This document shows positions 33,930 through 42,538 of a DNA stretch of 64,000 nt, piece after piece (positions within the stretch are counted from its first letter, which is position 1; every line of letters starts with the position of its first letter). This stretch comes from Clostridiales bacterium (GTDB lineage: Bacteria > Bacillota > Clostridia > Christensenellales > Aristaeellaceae), in NCBI GenBank assembly GCA_004557125.1, contig SFET01000001.1:124001-188000 (forward strand), in the 5' to 3' direction. The translations under genes were made by a program, and so were the position numbers. The notes beneath the pieces were generated by a model. That model was not told the DNA's origin. It ran no database searches and saw nothing but the letters and a program-made list of their open reading frames with translations.

Positions 33930-35290
33930 CACTTCGCCTCCAGCTGCAGCGTCCAGATCTGCTCCGGCTGCATCATCTCCAGATAGCGCATCACGATGTA
34001 CCCGCCCTCCGTGCAGTAGATCAGCGCGCCGTCCGCCGTGGCCACGCCGAAGATCTCCTGCCTGTCCACGCTGACGCACAGCGCCTGTCCGCCGCTGAAC
34101 GTCGCTCCGGCCCGGGCCGGCTCCGCCGTCAGCCGGGCGCGCTCCATCAGCACAAGTCCGCACTTGAAGTAGAGATACTCCAGAAACTCCAGGCTGTCCG
34201 CAAAACCCGCCGGCTGACCCAGGCAGGACGTCGCCAGCCGCAGCAGCTGTTGGGCGTCGTCCGCATCCTGACCGGCGCTCAGGGACACCGCCGCAAAGGC
34301 CTGCGCATCCTCGCTGTTCAGCTGCGCAAGCGTCCCGGCATCCGCCACGCCCGTCACATCCAGTCCGTTCACCAGCTGGAACTGCATCACGCCCAGCTCC
34401 GTCCGCAGATTGAACCGCTCCCCGGCGGGATAGCCCAAGCCGCTCAGCCGCGCGCCGAGCTCCGCCGCAGCCTGGCCCTCTGCGCCGCGCCGCAGCGAAC
34501 TCTCGTCGGCAATCTGCTCCGCCACATCGGAATAGAGCGCCGTGCAGGTGGCGAGATCGGCGTCCCCGCTGCTCTCCAGATTCATCGCCGTCTGGAAGCG
34601 CTTCACCGCCTGCTGCGTGGCCTCGCCGTAGCGGCCGGTGCACGCGCCCCGGAAGTAGCCCTTTGTCTTCAGCCACTGCTGGAGCCTGCGCACGTGCGCT
34701 CCCGATTCCCCGGCAGAAGCACAGCTCTCCCGCAGGAAATCGTCCCAGCTGACGGGCGCGCCTTCATACAGGCGCACGAGCAGCGTGCTGTCGGCGACAC
34801 CCGTTTCATCCAGACCGTTGGCCAGCTGAAAGCGGTACACCGCCGCCAGCGTGGCCTCGCCATAGGCGCCGTCGCTGTTGCCCTGGAAGTATCCCAGCTC
34901 CTTCAGCGCCCGCTGCAGCCTCTCCACCTCCGCGCCGTAGGTGCCACTGCGCAGCGCGTTCTGGGCCGCGCGCGCCTGCGCCAGGGCGTTCAGATACGCC
35001 TGCTCGCTGATCGCCTCGCCGCTGAACAGCAGGCGCACCGTGTCCGGATCCGGCTCTCCGGTGACCTCCAGGCCGTTGACCGTCTGAAAGTTGCACAGCG
35101 CATTGATCGTCACATCGTCCAATTCACCGTTGCAGGCGCTGTCCCGGTAGCCCAGCTCGTAGAGCTTGTGGTCCACCTCCAGCAGATCCACCTCCGGATC
35201 CACAATCGCCTCGACCGTCTCTGCACAGGCACAGCACGCCAGCAGCAGCGCAAGCATGCCGCACAGTCCCCGAATGAGTTTTCGCTTCAT
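33929..35290 (-). CDS. secreted protein with several peptidoglycan-binding-like repeats
   Basis: A protein of about 453 residues from ATG 35290 (a GTG three codons earlier is possible). The signal peptide MKRKLIRGLCGMLALLLACC ends near ACA before ETVE. Four PG_binding_1-like units follow, around residues 38-90 (LYELGYRD, ALCNFQTVNGL), 118-165 (LKELGYFQGNSDGAYGEAT), 195-245 (LKTKGYFRGACTGRYGEAT) and 275-325 (LSGLGYPAGE, MQFQLVNGLDVTG). The last 120 residues form an unrecognised domain, with no catalytic motif visible. Likely attached to the cell wall. It is translationally coupled to the methyltransferase downstream. Confidence 0.85.
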   Translation of the reverse strand: MKRKLIRGLCGMLALLLACCACAETVEAIVDPEVDLLEVDHKLYELGYRDSACNGELDDVTINALCNFQTVNGLEVTGEPDPDTVRLLFSGEAISEQAYLNALAQARAAQNALRSGTYGAEVERLQRALKELGYFQGNSDGAYGEATLAAVYRFQLANGLDETGVADSTLLVRLYEGAPVSWDDFLRESCASAGESGAHVRRLQQWLKTKGYFRGACTGRYGEATQQAVKRFQTAMNLESSGDADLATCTALYSDVAEQIADESSLRRGAEGQAAAELGARLSGLGYPAGERFNLRTELGVMQFQLVNGLDVTGVADAGTLAQLNSEDAQAFAAVSLSAGQDADDAQQLLRLATSCLGQPAGFADSLEFLEYLYFKCGLVLMERARLTAEPARAGATFSGGQALCVSVDRQEIFGVATADGALIYCTEGGYIVMRYLEMMQPEQIWTLQLEAK

Positions 35291-35299
35291 ATTCTTCAC

Positions 35300-35667
35300 A
35301 CCGCGTGCGCCGCGCGCACAGCGTTCCTTTCGTCAATCCGCAGCCGGCGTCCCTGAAAATGTCCGGCCTTCTCCGTTTCTATTATACATGAACACAGGTT
35401 TTTATGCCAGCCCTGCAACAGGAATATCACATTCTTCTGCGCTTTTCGACGCGTTTTGTACGTGCATCATTTCTTAGCCCATTGTACGCAATTTCTTAAC
35501 AATCGACCTTTTTCGCTGTTCAAAGCGCGTATTTTTCACCATATAAGTCTGAGAACATAACAAATAATCTATTTTTTGGATGGAAGGCGGGCGTCAAATC
35601 CGGTATAATTTGCTTAACAATGAAGTATGGGAAGTCTTTGCCATGCTCCAGATCGGGGGGTAAAAAA
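35300..35667. other. divergent regulatory spacer
   Basis: About 370 AT-richer bases between the peptidoglycan-binding gene (minus) and the redox operon (plus). A minus TATAAT (35386-35381) and a plus TATAAT (35604-35609) are visible, both with poor -35 elements, which suggests activator-dependent promoters. No gene is apparent. Confidence 0.5.
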
Positions 35668-37095
35668 ATGTTGGACGTTTTGATCGTCGGCGCAGGCGTG
35701 GTTGGCTGCGCCGTGGCGCGTGAGCTGAGCCGCTATGCCCTCGACGTCGCCGTGCTGGAGCGCGAGGAGGATGTGGGCGCGGGCACCTCGAAGGCCAACA
35801 GCGCCATCATACATGCGGGCTTCGATGCGGAGCCCGGCACGCTGAAGGCGCGCTTCAACGTGGAGGGCTGCGCGCGCATGGGTGCGCTTTCGCAGGAGCT
35901 GGACATTCCCTTCCGGCGCAACGGTTCGCTGGTGGTTGCGCTGACGAAGGAGGATCTTCCGAAGCTGGAGGAGCTGAAGGCACGGGGCGAGAAGAACGGC
36001 GTGCCCGAGCTGCGCATCCTCAGCGGCAACGAGGCGCGCGCAATGGAGCCTGCGCTGTCCGGTGAAATTGCTGCGGCGCTCTACGCCCCCACAGCGGGCA
36101 TCGTCTGCCCCTTTGAGATGACCCAGGCGCTGGCGGAGAACGCCTGCGTAAACGGTGTGCAGTTCCATTTGAACACCCGCGTGGAGCGCATCGAGGCCAT
36201 CGACGGAGGCTACCGCGTCCGCAGCGACCGCGGCGACTTCGACGCGAGGGTCGTGGTCAACTGCGCGGGCCTGTACAGCGACGTGCTGCACAACCAGCTC
36301 TGCGACGGGCAGCTGCGCATCATCCCCCGCCGGGGCGAGTACATGCTGCTGGACCGCAAGGCGGGCTCTCTTGTGGACAGGACCATCTTCCAGTGCCCCG
36401 GCAAGCTGGGCAAGGGCGTGCTGGTCACGCCCACGGTGCACGGCAATCTGATGATCGGTCCCACCGCCGAGGACATTCCTGACCGCGAGGCCACCTGCAC
36501 CACCGCCGAGGGACTGGAAAAGGCCGCATCCACCGCTTCGCTGAGCGTGCCGAAGCTGCCGCTTCGCCAGGTCATCACCTCCTTCGCGGGCCTGCGCGCC
36601 CACCTGGACGGCGATCAGCACGACTTCTGCATCGGCCAGCCGCGCCCGGGCTACTTTGAGGCCGCGGGCATCGAATCCCCCGGACTCACCGCGGCGCCCG
36701 CCATCGGCGCACACCTCGCCGGGGAAATCGCCACCCATCTGAATGCAGAAACCAAGCCGGATTTCATCGCCACCCGCCGCGTGGTGCGGCCCCGGGAGAT
36801 GGACTTCGCGGCGCGCCAGGCGCTGATCCGGGAGAACCCCGCCTACGGCAACATCCTCTGCCGCTGCGAGCAGGTGAGCGAGGGCGAGATCCTCGACGCC
36901 ATCCGCCGTCCCCTGGGCGCGCGCTCGCTGGACGGCGTGAAGCGTCGCACCCGCGCGGGCATGGGCCGCTGCCAGTCCGGCTTCTGCTCCGTGCGCGTGA
37001 TGGAGATTCTGCGCCGGGAGCTGGGCGAGGACTTCGAGGTCACCAAGTGCGGCCCCGGCTCCCGCATGAGCATCGAGGATGGAAAGGAGCGCTGA
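35668..37095 (+). CDS. FAD-dependent oxidoreductase with C-terminal Fe-S domain (GlpA-like)
   Basis: A 475-residue protein; the ATG at 35668 follows a GGGGGG stretch and homology begins at MLDVLIVGAGVVG. The N-terminal FAD-binding DAO fold holds VLIVGAGVVGCAVARELSRY and TSKANSAIIHAGFD, as in GlpA/GlpO-type glycerol-3-phosphate or hydroxyacid dehydrogenases. The C terminus (about 390-465) has a BFD-like [2Fe-2S] site: CRCEQVSEGEI and GMGRCQSGFC. With the next two genes it forms a widespread anaerobic redox trio. The exact substrate is unknown, with glycerol 3-phosphate the first guess. Confidence 0.88.
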   Translation: MLDVLIVGAGVVGCAVARELSRYALDVAVLEREEDVGAGTSKANSAIIHAGFDAEPGTLKARFNVEGCARMGALSQELDIPFRRNGSLVVALTKEDLPKLEELKARGEKNGVPELRILSGNEARAMEPALSGEIAAALYAPTAGIVCPFEMTQALAENACVNGVQFHLNTRVERIEAIDGGYRVRSDRGDFDARVVVNCAGLYSDVLHNQLCDGQLRIIPRRGEYMLLDRKAGSLVDRTIFQCPGKLGKGVLVTPTVHGNLMIGPTAEDIPDREATCTTAEGLEKAASTASLSVPKLPLRQVITSFAGLRAHLDGDQHDFCIGQPRPGYFEAAGIESPGLTAAPAIGAHLAGEIATHLNAETKPDFIATRRVVRPREMDFAARQALIRENPAYGNILCRCEQVSEGEILDAIRRPLGARSLDGVKRRTRAGMGRCQSGFCSVRVMEILRRELGEDFEVTKCGPGSRMSIEDGKER

Positions 37096-37098
37096 AGC

Positions 37099-38352
37099 AT
37101 GGAAAGGCATGAACTGATCGTCATCGGCGGCGGCCCAGCGGGTCTCGCCGCGGCAACTGCGGCCCGGAAGGCGGGCGTGGAGGACGTGCTGATCCTCGAG
37201 CGCGAGGACTGCCTGGGCGGCATCCTGAACCAGTGCATCCACAACGGCTTCGGCCTGCATCGCTTCAAGGAGGAGCTGACCGGCCCCGAGTACGCCCAGC
37301 GCTGGATCGACGAGGCTTCCGCGCTGCACATCCCCTATCGCACCGGCACGATGGTGCTGGAGCTGACCTCTGACCGCGTGCTGACCTGCACCGGCCGCGA
37401 AAGCGGACTTCAGCAGCTTCAGGCGGACGCGGTGATCCTGGCCATGGGCTGCCGGGAGCGTCCCCGCGGCGCGCTGAACATCCCCGGCTACCGTCCGGCG
37501 GGCATCTACTCCGCCGGCGCCGCACAGCGCATGATCAACATCGAGGGTCGCATGCCGGGTCGCGAGGTGGTCATCCTGGGCTCCGGCGACATCGGCCTGA
37601 TCATGGCGCGTAGGCTCACGCTGGAGGGCGCGCACGTCAAGGCCGTGGCCGAGCTGATGCCCTACTCCAGCGGACTGCGCCGCAACATCGTGCAGTGCCT
37701 GGACGACTTCGGCATCCCGCTGAAGCTGAGCCACACGGTGGTGAACATCCGCGGCAAGCGCCGCGTGGAGGGTGTGGTGCTCGCCCAGGTGGACGAGAAC
37801 CGCCGCCCGATTCCCGGCACCGAGGAGGAGATCCCCTGCGACACGCTGCTGCTGTCGGTGGGCCTGCTGCCGGAGAATGAGCTGAGCGAGCTGGCCGGCG
37901 TGCCCATCGATCCCGCCACCAGCGGCCCTTCGGTGAACGAGAACTTCGAGACGGGCGTTCCCGGCATCTTCGCCTGCGGAAACGTGCTGCACGTGCACGA
38001 TCTGGTGGACCACGTCTCCGAGGAATCCGAGTGTGCAGGCCGCGCCGCAGCCGAGTATCTGAAGCGCGCTTCGGTCCCCCGCCGGGAGATCCCGCTGCGC
38101 TCCGGCGACGGCGTGACGGGCATCGTGCCCCAGCGCGTGGATGTCTCCGCCCTGCCGGAGGTGCTCACCCTGCGCTTCCGCGTGCGCCGGGAGGTGCGCA
38201 ACCACTACCTGAGCGTCTACGCCGACGGAGAGCGCATCGCCCACCTGAAACGGCGCATCATGACCCCCGGTCAGATGGAAGAGATCGCCCTGAAGCGGGA
38301 GCTGGTTCCTGCGACAGCATCGGAAATTCGCATTGCGATGGAGGAGGCGTAA
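37099..38352 (+). CDS. NAD(P)/FAD-dependent pyridine nucleotide oxidoreductase
   Basis: A 417-residue two-dinucleotide-fold flavoprotein. FAD motif LIVIGGGPAGLAAATAA; the NAD motif VVILGSGDIGLIMARRL near residue 155; a late GIFACGNVLHVHDLV. The GGILNQCIHNGFG segment near residue 45 is typical of the partner of GlpA-like oxidases. It starts three bases after the first gene and ends two before the DUF1667 gene, so the three probably make one enzyme complex passing electrons between substrate, FAD and NAD(P). Confidence 0.88.
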   Translation: MERHELIVIGGGPAGLAAATAARKAGVEDVLILEREDCLGGILNQCIHNGFGLHRFKEELTGPEYAQRWIDEASALHIPYRTGTMVLELTSDRVLTCTGRESGLQQLQADAVILAMGCRERPRGALNIPGYRPAGIYSAGAAQRMINIEGRMPGREVVILGSGDIGLIMARRLTLEGAHVKAVAELMPYSSGLRRNIVQCLDDFGIPLKLSHTVVNIRGKRRVEGVVLAQVDENRRPIPGTEEEIPCDTLLLSVGLLPENELSELAGVPIDPATSGPSVNENFETGVPGIFACGNVLHVHDLVDHVSEESECAGRAAAEYLKRASVPRREIPLRSGDGVTGIVPQRVDVSALPEVLTLRFRVRREVRNHYLSVYADGERIAHLKRRIMTPGQMEEIALKRELVPATASEIRIAMEEA

Positions 38353-38354
38353 GC

Positions 38355-38720
38355 ATGAAGCAAGTGGAACTTACCTGCATCTGCTGCCCGATGGGCTGCA
38401 ACCTGCGCGTGGAGCTGGACGGTGAAAGCATCCTCAGCGTGGCGGGCAATGGCTGCAAGCGCGGCGAGGAGTACGCCCGGCAGGAGTGCATCGCCCCGGT
38501 GCGCGTGATCACCGCATCGGTGCCGGTAAAGGACGGCAAGCTGGCGCGCGTGTCCGTCAAGACCGCCGCGCCCGTGCCCAAGGATCGCATCTTCGACGTG
38601 ATGGACGCCATTCGCTGCATCTCCGTCCAGGCGCCCGTGTGCATCGGCGACGTGCTCTGCGCAAACATCGCAGGCACCGGCGTGAATCTGGTGGCCACCC
38701 GCGGCGCGGAGCAAATCTGA
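38355..38720 (+). CDS. DUF1667 domain-containing protein
   Basis: A 121-residue protein starting MKQVELTCICCPMGC, with four Cys in the CxCCxxxC pattern that defines DUF1667 and a further GNGCKRGEEYARQE. The later VQAPVCIGDVLCANIAGTG adds more Cys. It is the third gene of the redox trio, usually thought to bind an Fe-S cluster and act as the electron-transfer subunit of a GlpABC-like enzyme; that role is inferred from context. Confidence 0.9.
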   Translation: MKQVELTCICCPMGCNLRVELDGESILSVAGNGCKRGEEYARQECIAPVRVITASVPVKDGKLARVSVKTAAPVPKDRIFDVMDAIRCISVQAPVCIGDVLCANIAGTGVNLVATRGAEQI

Positions 38721-38733
38721 CACACTCCATCCA

Positions 38734-38780
38734 CCGGCCCGTTCCAACGGCACATCGCCGCGAGCGGGCCGGTTCTCTTT
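38734..38780 (+). terminator. terminator of the redox operon
   Basis: An 8-bp stem CCGGCCCG/CGGGCCGG (38734-38741 with 38765-38772), a 23-base loop that can fold further, then TTCTCTTT. Confidence 0.7.
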
Positions 38781-38813
38781 GCCCCGGGCACATGTGACGC
38801 TTCGCCCGCGCGC

Positions 38814-38842
38814 TTGCATTTCCCCGCCGCGACTGCTATACT
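38814..38842 (+). promoter_or_regulatory. promoter for the HD hydrolase operon
   Basis: TTGCAT (38814-38819), 17 bases, TATACT (38837-38842), about 115 bases ahead of the first gene. Confidence 0.6.
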
Positions 38843-38958
38843 TGGATCAGAAAAATAACCCGGTTTTGAGAATGTGCGCATCCATTCTTGACGCGCGCCT
38901 GATAAAATGATGCTCTGGAGACAAATATAAGAAGCAATTGACAAATCCGGAGGAAATG

Positions 38959-39621
38959 ATGTTCATTACCTATGAAAAAGTGCGGGAAAACGCCGCCATC
39001 CAATCCTATATCCGCAAGGCCGACGAATCGCTGATCGCTCTGGGCTACACCGAGCACAGCTTCGCCCACGTCACACGCGTATCCGAGACCGCCGCCGCCA
39101 TCCTGGAGGCCCTGGGTTCCGATCCCAGGGATATTGAGATGGTGCGCATCGCGGGCTACCTCCACGACATCGGCAACGTGGTCAACCGCATCGACCACGC
39201 CCAGTCCGGCGCGATCATGGCCTTCCGCCTGCTGGACAACATGGGTGCGGATCCCGACGAAATCGCCACCATCATCACCGCCATCGGCAACCACGACGAG
39301 AGCACCGCCTTCCCGGTGAATGCCGTGGCCGCGGCGCTGATCCTGGCGGACAAGACCGACGTGCGCTGCACCCGCGTGCGCAACAAGGACGCCTCCACCT
39401 TCGACATCCACGACCGCGTGAACTTCTCCGTGAAGAAGAGCAGCGTGGGCATCAGCGCCGAGAAGAATGAGATCAGCCTGAAGCTGCACATCGACACCAC
39501 CGTCTGCTCGGTGACGGACTACTTCGAAATCTTTCTTGAGCGCATGATCCTCTGCCGCAAGGCCGCAGAAAAGCTCGGAATGAAGTTCGTGCTGCGCATC
39601 AACGGTCAGAAGCTGATGTAA
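38959..39621 (+). CDS. HD domain phosphohydrolase
   Basis: A 220-residue HD-superfamily protein. The second of two adjacent ATGs (38959) has the better distance from GGAGG; 38956 and a TTG at 38938 are alternatives. Metal-site residues are visible: His in HSFAHVTRV, the HD pair in AGYLHDIGN, His in NRIDHAQSG, and the NHDE segment. The C-terminal half (ADKTDVRCTRV, NEISLKLHI) resembles HD hydrolases acting on nucleotides. The substrate is unknown. First gene of a four-gene operon with a kinase and a two-component system. Confidence 0.88.
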   Translation: MFITYEKVRENAAIQSYIRKADESLIALGYTEHSFAHVTRVSETAAAILEALGSDPRDIEMVRIAGYLHDIGNVVNRIDHAQSGAIMAFRLLDNMGADPDEIATIITAIGNHDESTAFPVNAVAAALILADKTDVRCTRVRNKDASTFDIHDRVNFSVKKSSVGISAEKNEISLKLHIDTTVCSVTDYFEIFLERMILCRKAAEKLGMKFVLRINGQKLM

Positions 39622-39648
39622 ATCTACGAGGAAGTCAGGTGCATTCCC

Positions 39649-40488
39649 ATGATTCCAAGAATTGCCGTCGTGCAGGATCTCTCCTGCATCGGGCGCTGCT
39701 CGCTGGGCGTGGCCATGTCCGTGCTGCCCGCAATGGGCCTGGAGGTCGCCGCGCTGCCCACCGCGCTGCTCTCCACCCACACCGCCTTCGAGGGCTTCAC
39801 CTTCGTGGATCTTTCCCCGGAGATGGAACGCATCATGGCCCACTGGAAGGCGCTCCAGATGAGATTCGACGCCATCTACATCGGCTATCTGGGCTCGATC
39901 CGGCTGATTGAGCTGACCGAGCGCTTCATCGACACCTTCCGCGCGCCGCAAACCCGCGTCATCCTCGATCCCGCCTTCGGCGACAACGGCGCGCTGTATG
40001 CCGGCTTCGACGGGACGTACGTGGCGCGGCTGCGGGAGCTGTGCAGGCACGCGGACGTGATCCTGCCAAATGTCACCGAGGCCTGCGCCCTGTTGGAGCT
40101 GCCCTGGGAGGACAGCACGGCCTGCACCCAGCGCCTGGTGCAGCGCGCCTGGGAGCTGCTGGATGGCAGGCTCAGGAACGTGCTGATCACCAGCTGCCGC
40201 TTCTCCGAGGGCTGGACCGGACTGATCTGCGCCGGGGACAACGGCTTCGTCTACCCCCACGAGCGCGTGGCACTGAGCTGTCACGGCTCCGGCGACCTGT
40301 TCGCATCGGTGTTCGCCGGCCTGATGACCCTGGGCCGGAGCCTGCCCGAATCCGCCCGCACCGCCGCGGATTTCACACGGGACTGCATCCGCCATTCCAT
40401 GAACTGTCCGGATCACCGCTGGTACGGCGTGGACTATGAGCCCATGCTGGGTGAGCTGACACGACGAATCGGGGAGGAACGCGCATGA
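39649..40488 (+). CDS. pyridoxamine kinase-like PfkB/ThiD-fold kinase
   Basis: A 279-residue kinase of the PdxK/PdxY type. Marks are VVQDLSCIGRCSLGVAMSVL near the N terminus, ILDPAFGDNG (about 105), VILPNVTEACALL and the GSGDLFASVFAG motif with the catalytic Asp near residue 216. It phosphorylates pyridoxal-like vitamers to PLP precursors, in the salvage pathway. It overlaps the response-regulator gene by four bases, an unusual partner; no PLP-binding riboswitch or sensor is visible. Confidence 0.88.
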   Translation: MIPRIAVVQDLSCIGRCSLGVAMSVLPAMGLEVAALPTALLSTHTAFEGFTFVDLSPEMERIMAHWKALQMRFDAIYIGYLGSIRLIELTERFIDTFRAPQTRVILDPAFGDNGALYAGFDGTYVARLRELCRHADVILPNVTEACALLELPWEDSTACTQRLVQRAWELLDGRLRNVLITSCRFSEGWTGLICAGDNGFVYPHERVALSCHGSGDLFASVFAGLMTLGRSLPESARTAADFTRDCIRHSMNCPDHRWYGVDYEPMLGELTRRIGEERA

Positions 40489-41168
40489 TCTACTACGTGG
40501 AGGACGACGCCAGCATTCGCAATCTGGTGGTGTACACCCTGACCATGACCGGCTTTCCGGCGAAGGGCTACGAGCGCTCCGCGCCCTTCTGGGAGGACAT
40601 GCACCGGGAGCGCGCGGATCTGATCCTGCTGGATCTGATGCTGCCCGGTGAGAACGGCCTGTCGATTCTGCGGGATCTCAAGACCCGTCCCGACACCATG
40701 GGCATTCCGGTGATCCTGATCACCGCCAAGGACGGCGAGGACGACGTGGTGGACGGCCTGGAGCTGGGCGCGGACGACTACATCGCCAAGCCCTTCGGCA
40801 TCATGGAGCTGATCGCCCGGGTGAAGGCGGTGCTGCGACGCTGCGGCCCCGGCGAGGAGCGGGAGATCATCGAGCTGGACGAGATTCGCATGGACACCGG
40901 GCGGCACACCGTGCAGGTGTCCGGGCGGGAGATTGCGCTGACGCTGAAGGAATACGAGCTGCTTCGGGTGCTGATGCAGAAGCCCGGGCGGCTGATTGAG
41001 CGCGAGGCCCTGATCGACGCTGTCTGGAGCCGGGATTACATGGGGGCCAGTCACACGCTGGACGCCCACATTCAGACCCTGCGCAGCAAGCTGGGCGCCA
41101 GCGGCAGCCGGATCCAGACCGTGTACGGCTGCGGCTATCGCATCTGCCGGTCGGAGGACGCCAAATGA
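40485..41168 (+). CDS. OmpR/PhoB family response regulator
   Basis: A 227-residue response regulator. The receiver has acidic residues EDD (6-8), the phosphoacceptor Asp50 in LILLDLMLPG, and the Lys in YIAKPFG near residue 104. The C-terminal winged helix includes the YELLRVLMQKPGRLIEREAL segment and a TLRSKLGASG recognition region ending in VYGCGYRI. It overlaps both neighbours by four bases. With the following kinase it forms a PhoP/PhoR-style pair; the signal is unknown. Confidence 0.93.
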   Translation: MIYYVEDDASIRNLVVYTLTMTGFPAKGYERSAPFWEDMHRERADLILLDLMLPGENGLSILRDLKTRPDTMGIPVILITAKDGEDDVVDGLELGADDYIAKPFGIMELIARVKAVLRRCGPGEEREIIELDEIRMDTGRHTVQVSGREIALTLKEYELLRVLMQKPGRLIEREALIDAVWSRDYMGASHTLDAHIQTLRSKLGASGSRIQTVYGCGYRICRSEDAK

Positions 41169-42472
41169 AGAAGCGCATCCTGTACAGCATGCTGAGCGCG
41201 GTGCTGGCCACGGCCCTGGTGTTCACCTTCCTGGTGCAGATTGTGCAGATGAACTTTCTCAGCAAGCAGATCGGCCGGGAGCTGGAGCGCAGCGTGCGCC
41301 AGCTGGGCGTGTCCATGGAGCGCGATCCGGATCCGGAGGGCTATCTGCTGGCCCTGACCGACGCCGGCTACGAGGAGCGCATCACGCTGATCGCATCCGA
41401 CGGCGCTGTGCTGCTGGACAGCGACTCCGATCCTGCGCAAATGGAGAATCACCTGGCGCGGCCGGAGATTCAATCCGCCGCACAGAACGGCATCGGCTCC
41501 GCCATGCGCTTCTCCCCCACCCTGCAAAGGCTGACCTACTACTGCGCGCTGCGCCTGTCCGACGGCAGCTTCCTGCGCCTGTCCGAGAGCCACGGCAGCG
41601 AGACGGGCATGCTGTTCGGTCTGACCTGGTGGCTGCTGGCGGCGCTGCTGCTGGTGTCCTTCGGCGCTGTGCTGCTGGCCACGCACCTGACCAAGAAGAT
41701 CGTGCAGCCCATCAACAGCATGGATCTGACCGCGCCCGAGAGCAACCAGCCCTACCCCGAATTGCGGCCGCTGATCCAGCGCATGGCGGAGCTCAACCGC
41801 CAGGAGTTCACCGCCAACGTGGCCCACGAGCTCAAGACGCCGCTGACCTCCATCGTCGGCTACGCGGAGATCATGAAGCAGCACGTGGCCCCGGAGCGGG
41901 ACTGGCCGGAGCTGGTGGAGTACATCTATGCCGAGGGCAGCCGCATGATCCGCCTGGTGGAGGACATCCTGCTGATCTCCCGCCTGGACAGCGGCAGCGC
42001 CCGCAGCCACTGCGAAATCATCGATCTCAAGCAGATCGCCCAGGAGGCGGCCGAGCGCTTCCGCCCGGTCGCGCGCGCGAGCCAGGTGGAGCTGCACTTC
42101 CAGGTGGAATCGGCCCGCATCTTCGCCACGCGGCAGATCGCCGAGGAGATCCTCGCCAACCTGATCGACAACGCCATCAAGTACAACCGCGAGGGCGGAA
42201 GCGTGGTCGTGGAGGCCCGGGAGACCGGCACGGAGACGACGCTGACCGTGCGCGACAGCGGCATCGGCATCGGCAGGGAGGATCAGCCCCGCATCTTCGA
42301 GCGCTTCTTCCGGGTGGACAAGAGCCGCTCCAAGGCCACCGGCGGCACCGGTCTGGGCCTGTCCATCGTCAAGCACGCGGTGCAGCTGCTGGGCGGCAGC
42401 ATCGATTTGAAGAGCGAAGTTGGCGTGGGCACCGAGATCACCGTGCACTTCCCCTGGCAGGCCACCGCGTAA
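41165..42472 (+). CDS. sensor histidine kinase
   Basis: A 435-residue membrane kinase. Two helices (about 9-30 and 150-170) flank an extracytoplasmic loop. There follow a short linker, the H-box NVAHELKTPLTSIVG (about 218-232), N-box LIDNAIKYN, G1 DSGIGI and G2 GTGLGLSIVKH. It resembles PhoR/WalK-type kinases without a PAS domain. It would phosphorylate the response regulator encoded just upstream (four-base overlap). The outside loop has no recognised sensor fold. The operon ends in a bidirectional terminator. Confidence 0.93.
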   Translation: MKKRILYSMLSAVLATALVFTFLVQIVQMNFLSKQIGRELERSVRQLGVSMERDPDPEGYLLALTDAGYEERITLIASDGAVLLDSDSDPAQMENHLARPEIQSAAQNGIGSAMRFSPTLQRLTYYCALRLSDGSFLRLSESHGSETGMLFGLTWWLLAALLLVSFGAVLLATHLTKKIVQPINSMDLTAPESNQPYPELRPLIQRMAELNRQEFTANVAHELKTPLTSIVGYAEIMKQHVAPERDWPELVEYIYAEGSRMIRLVEDILLISRLDSGSARSHCEIIDLKQIAQEAAERFRPVARASQVELHFQVESARIFATRQIAEEILANLIDNAIKYNREGGSVVVEARETGTETTLTVRDSGIGIGREDQPRIFERFFRVDKSRSKATGGTGLGLSIVKHAVQLLGGSIDLKSEVGVGTEITVHFPWQATA

Positions 42473-42490
42473 AAGCGGTCGAAGCGCGAC

Positions 42491-42530
42491 AAAAAGCCAG
42501 CGTCGTTTCTCATGAAATGACGCTGGCTTT
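42491..42530. terminator. bidirectional terminator
   Basis: A 12-bp stem (42493-42504 with 42519-42530) with further pairing in the loop, flanked by AAAAA on the left and TTTGCTCTG on the right; it serves the kinase gene and the convergent copper/redox gene. Confidence 0.85.
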
Positions 42531-42538
42531 GCTCTGTC

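Noticed and set aside
35614..38244. 876-codon minus-strand open frame
   Set aside because: It is the reverse shadow of the two FAD oxidoreductase genes and has no family motifs.
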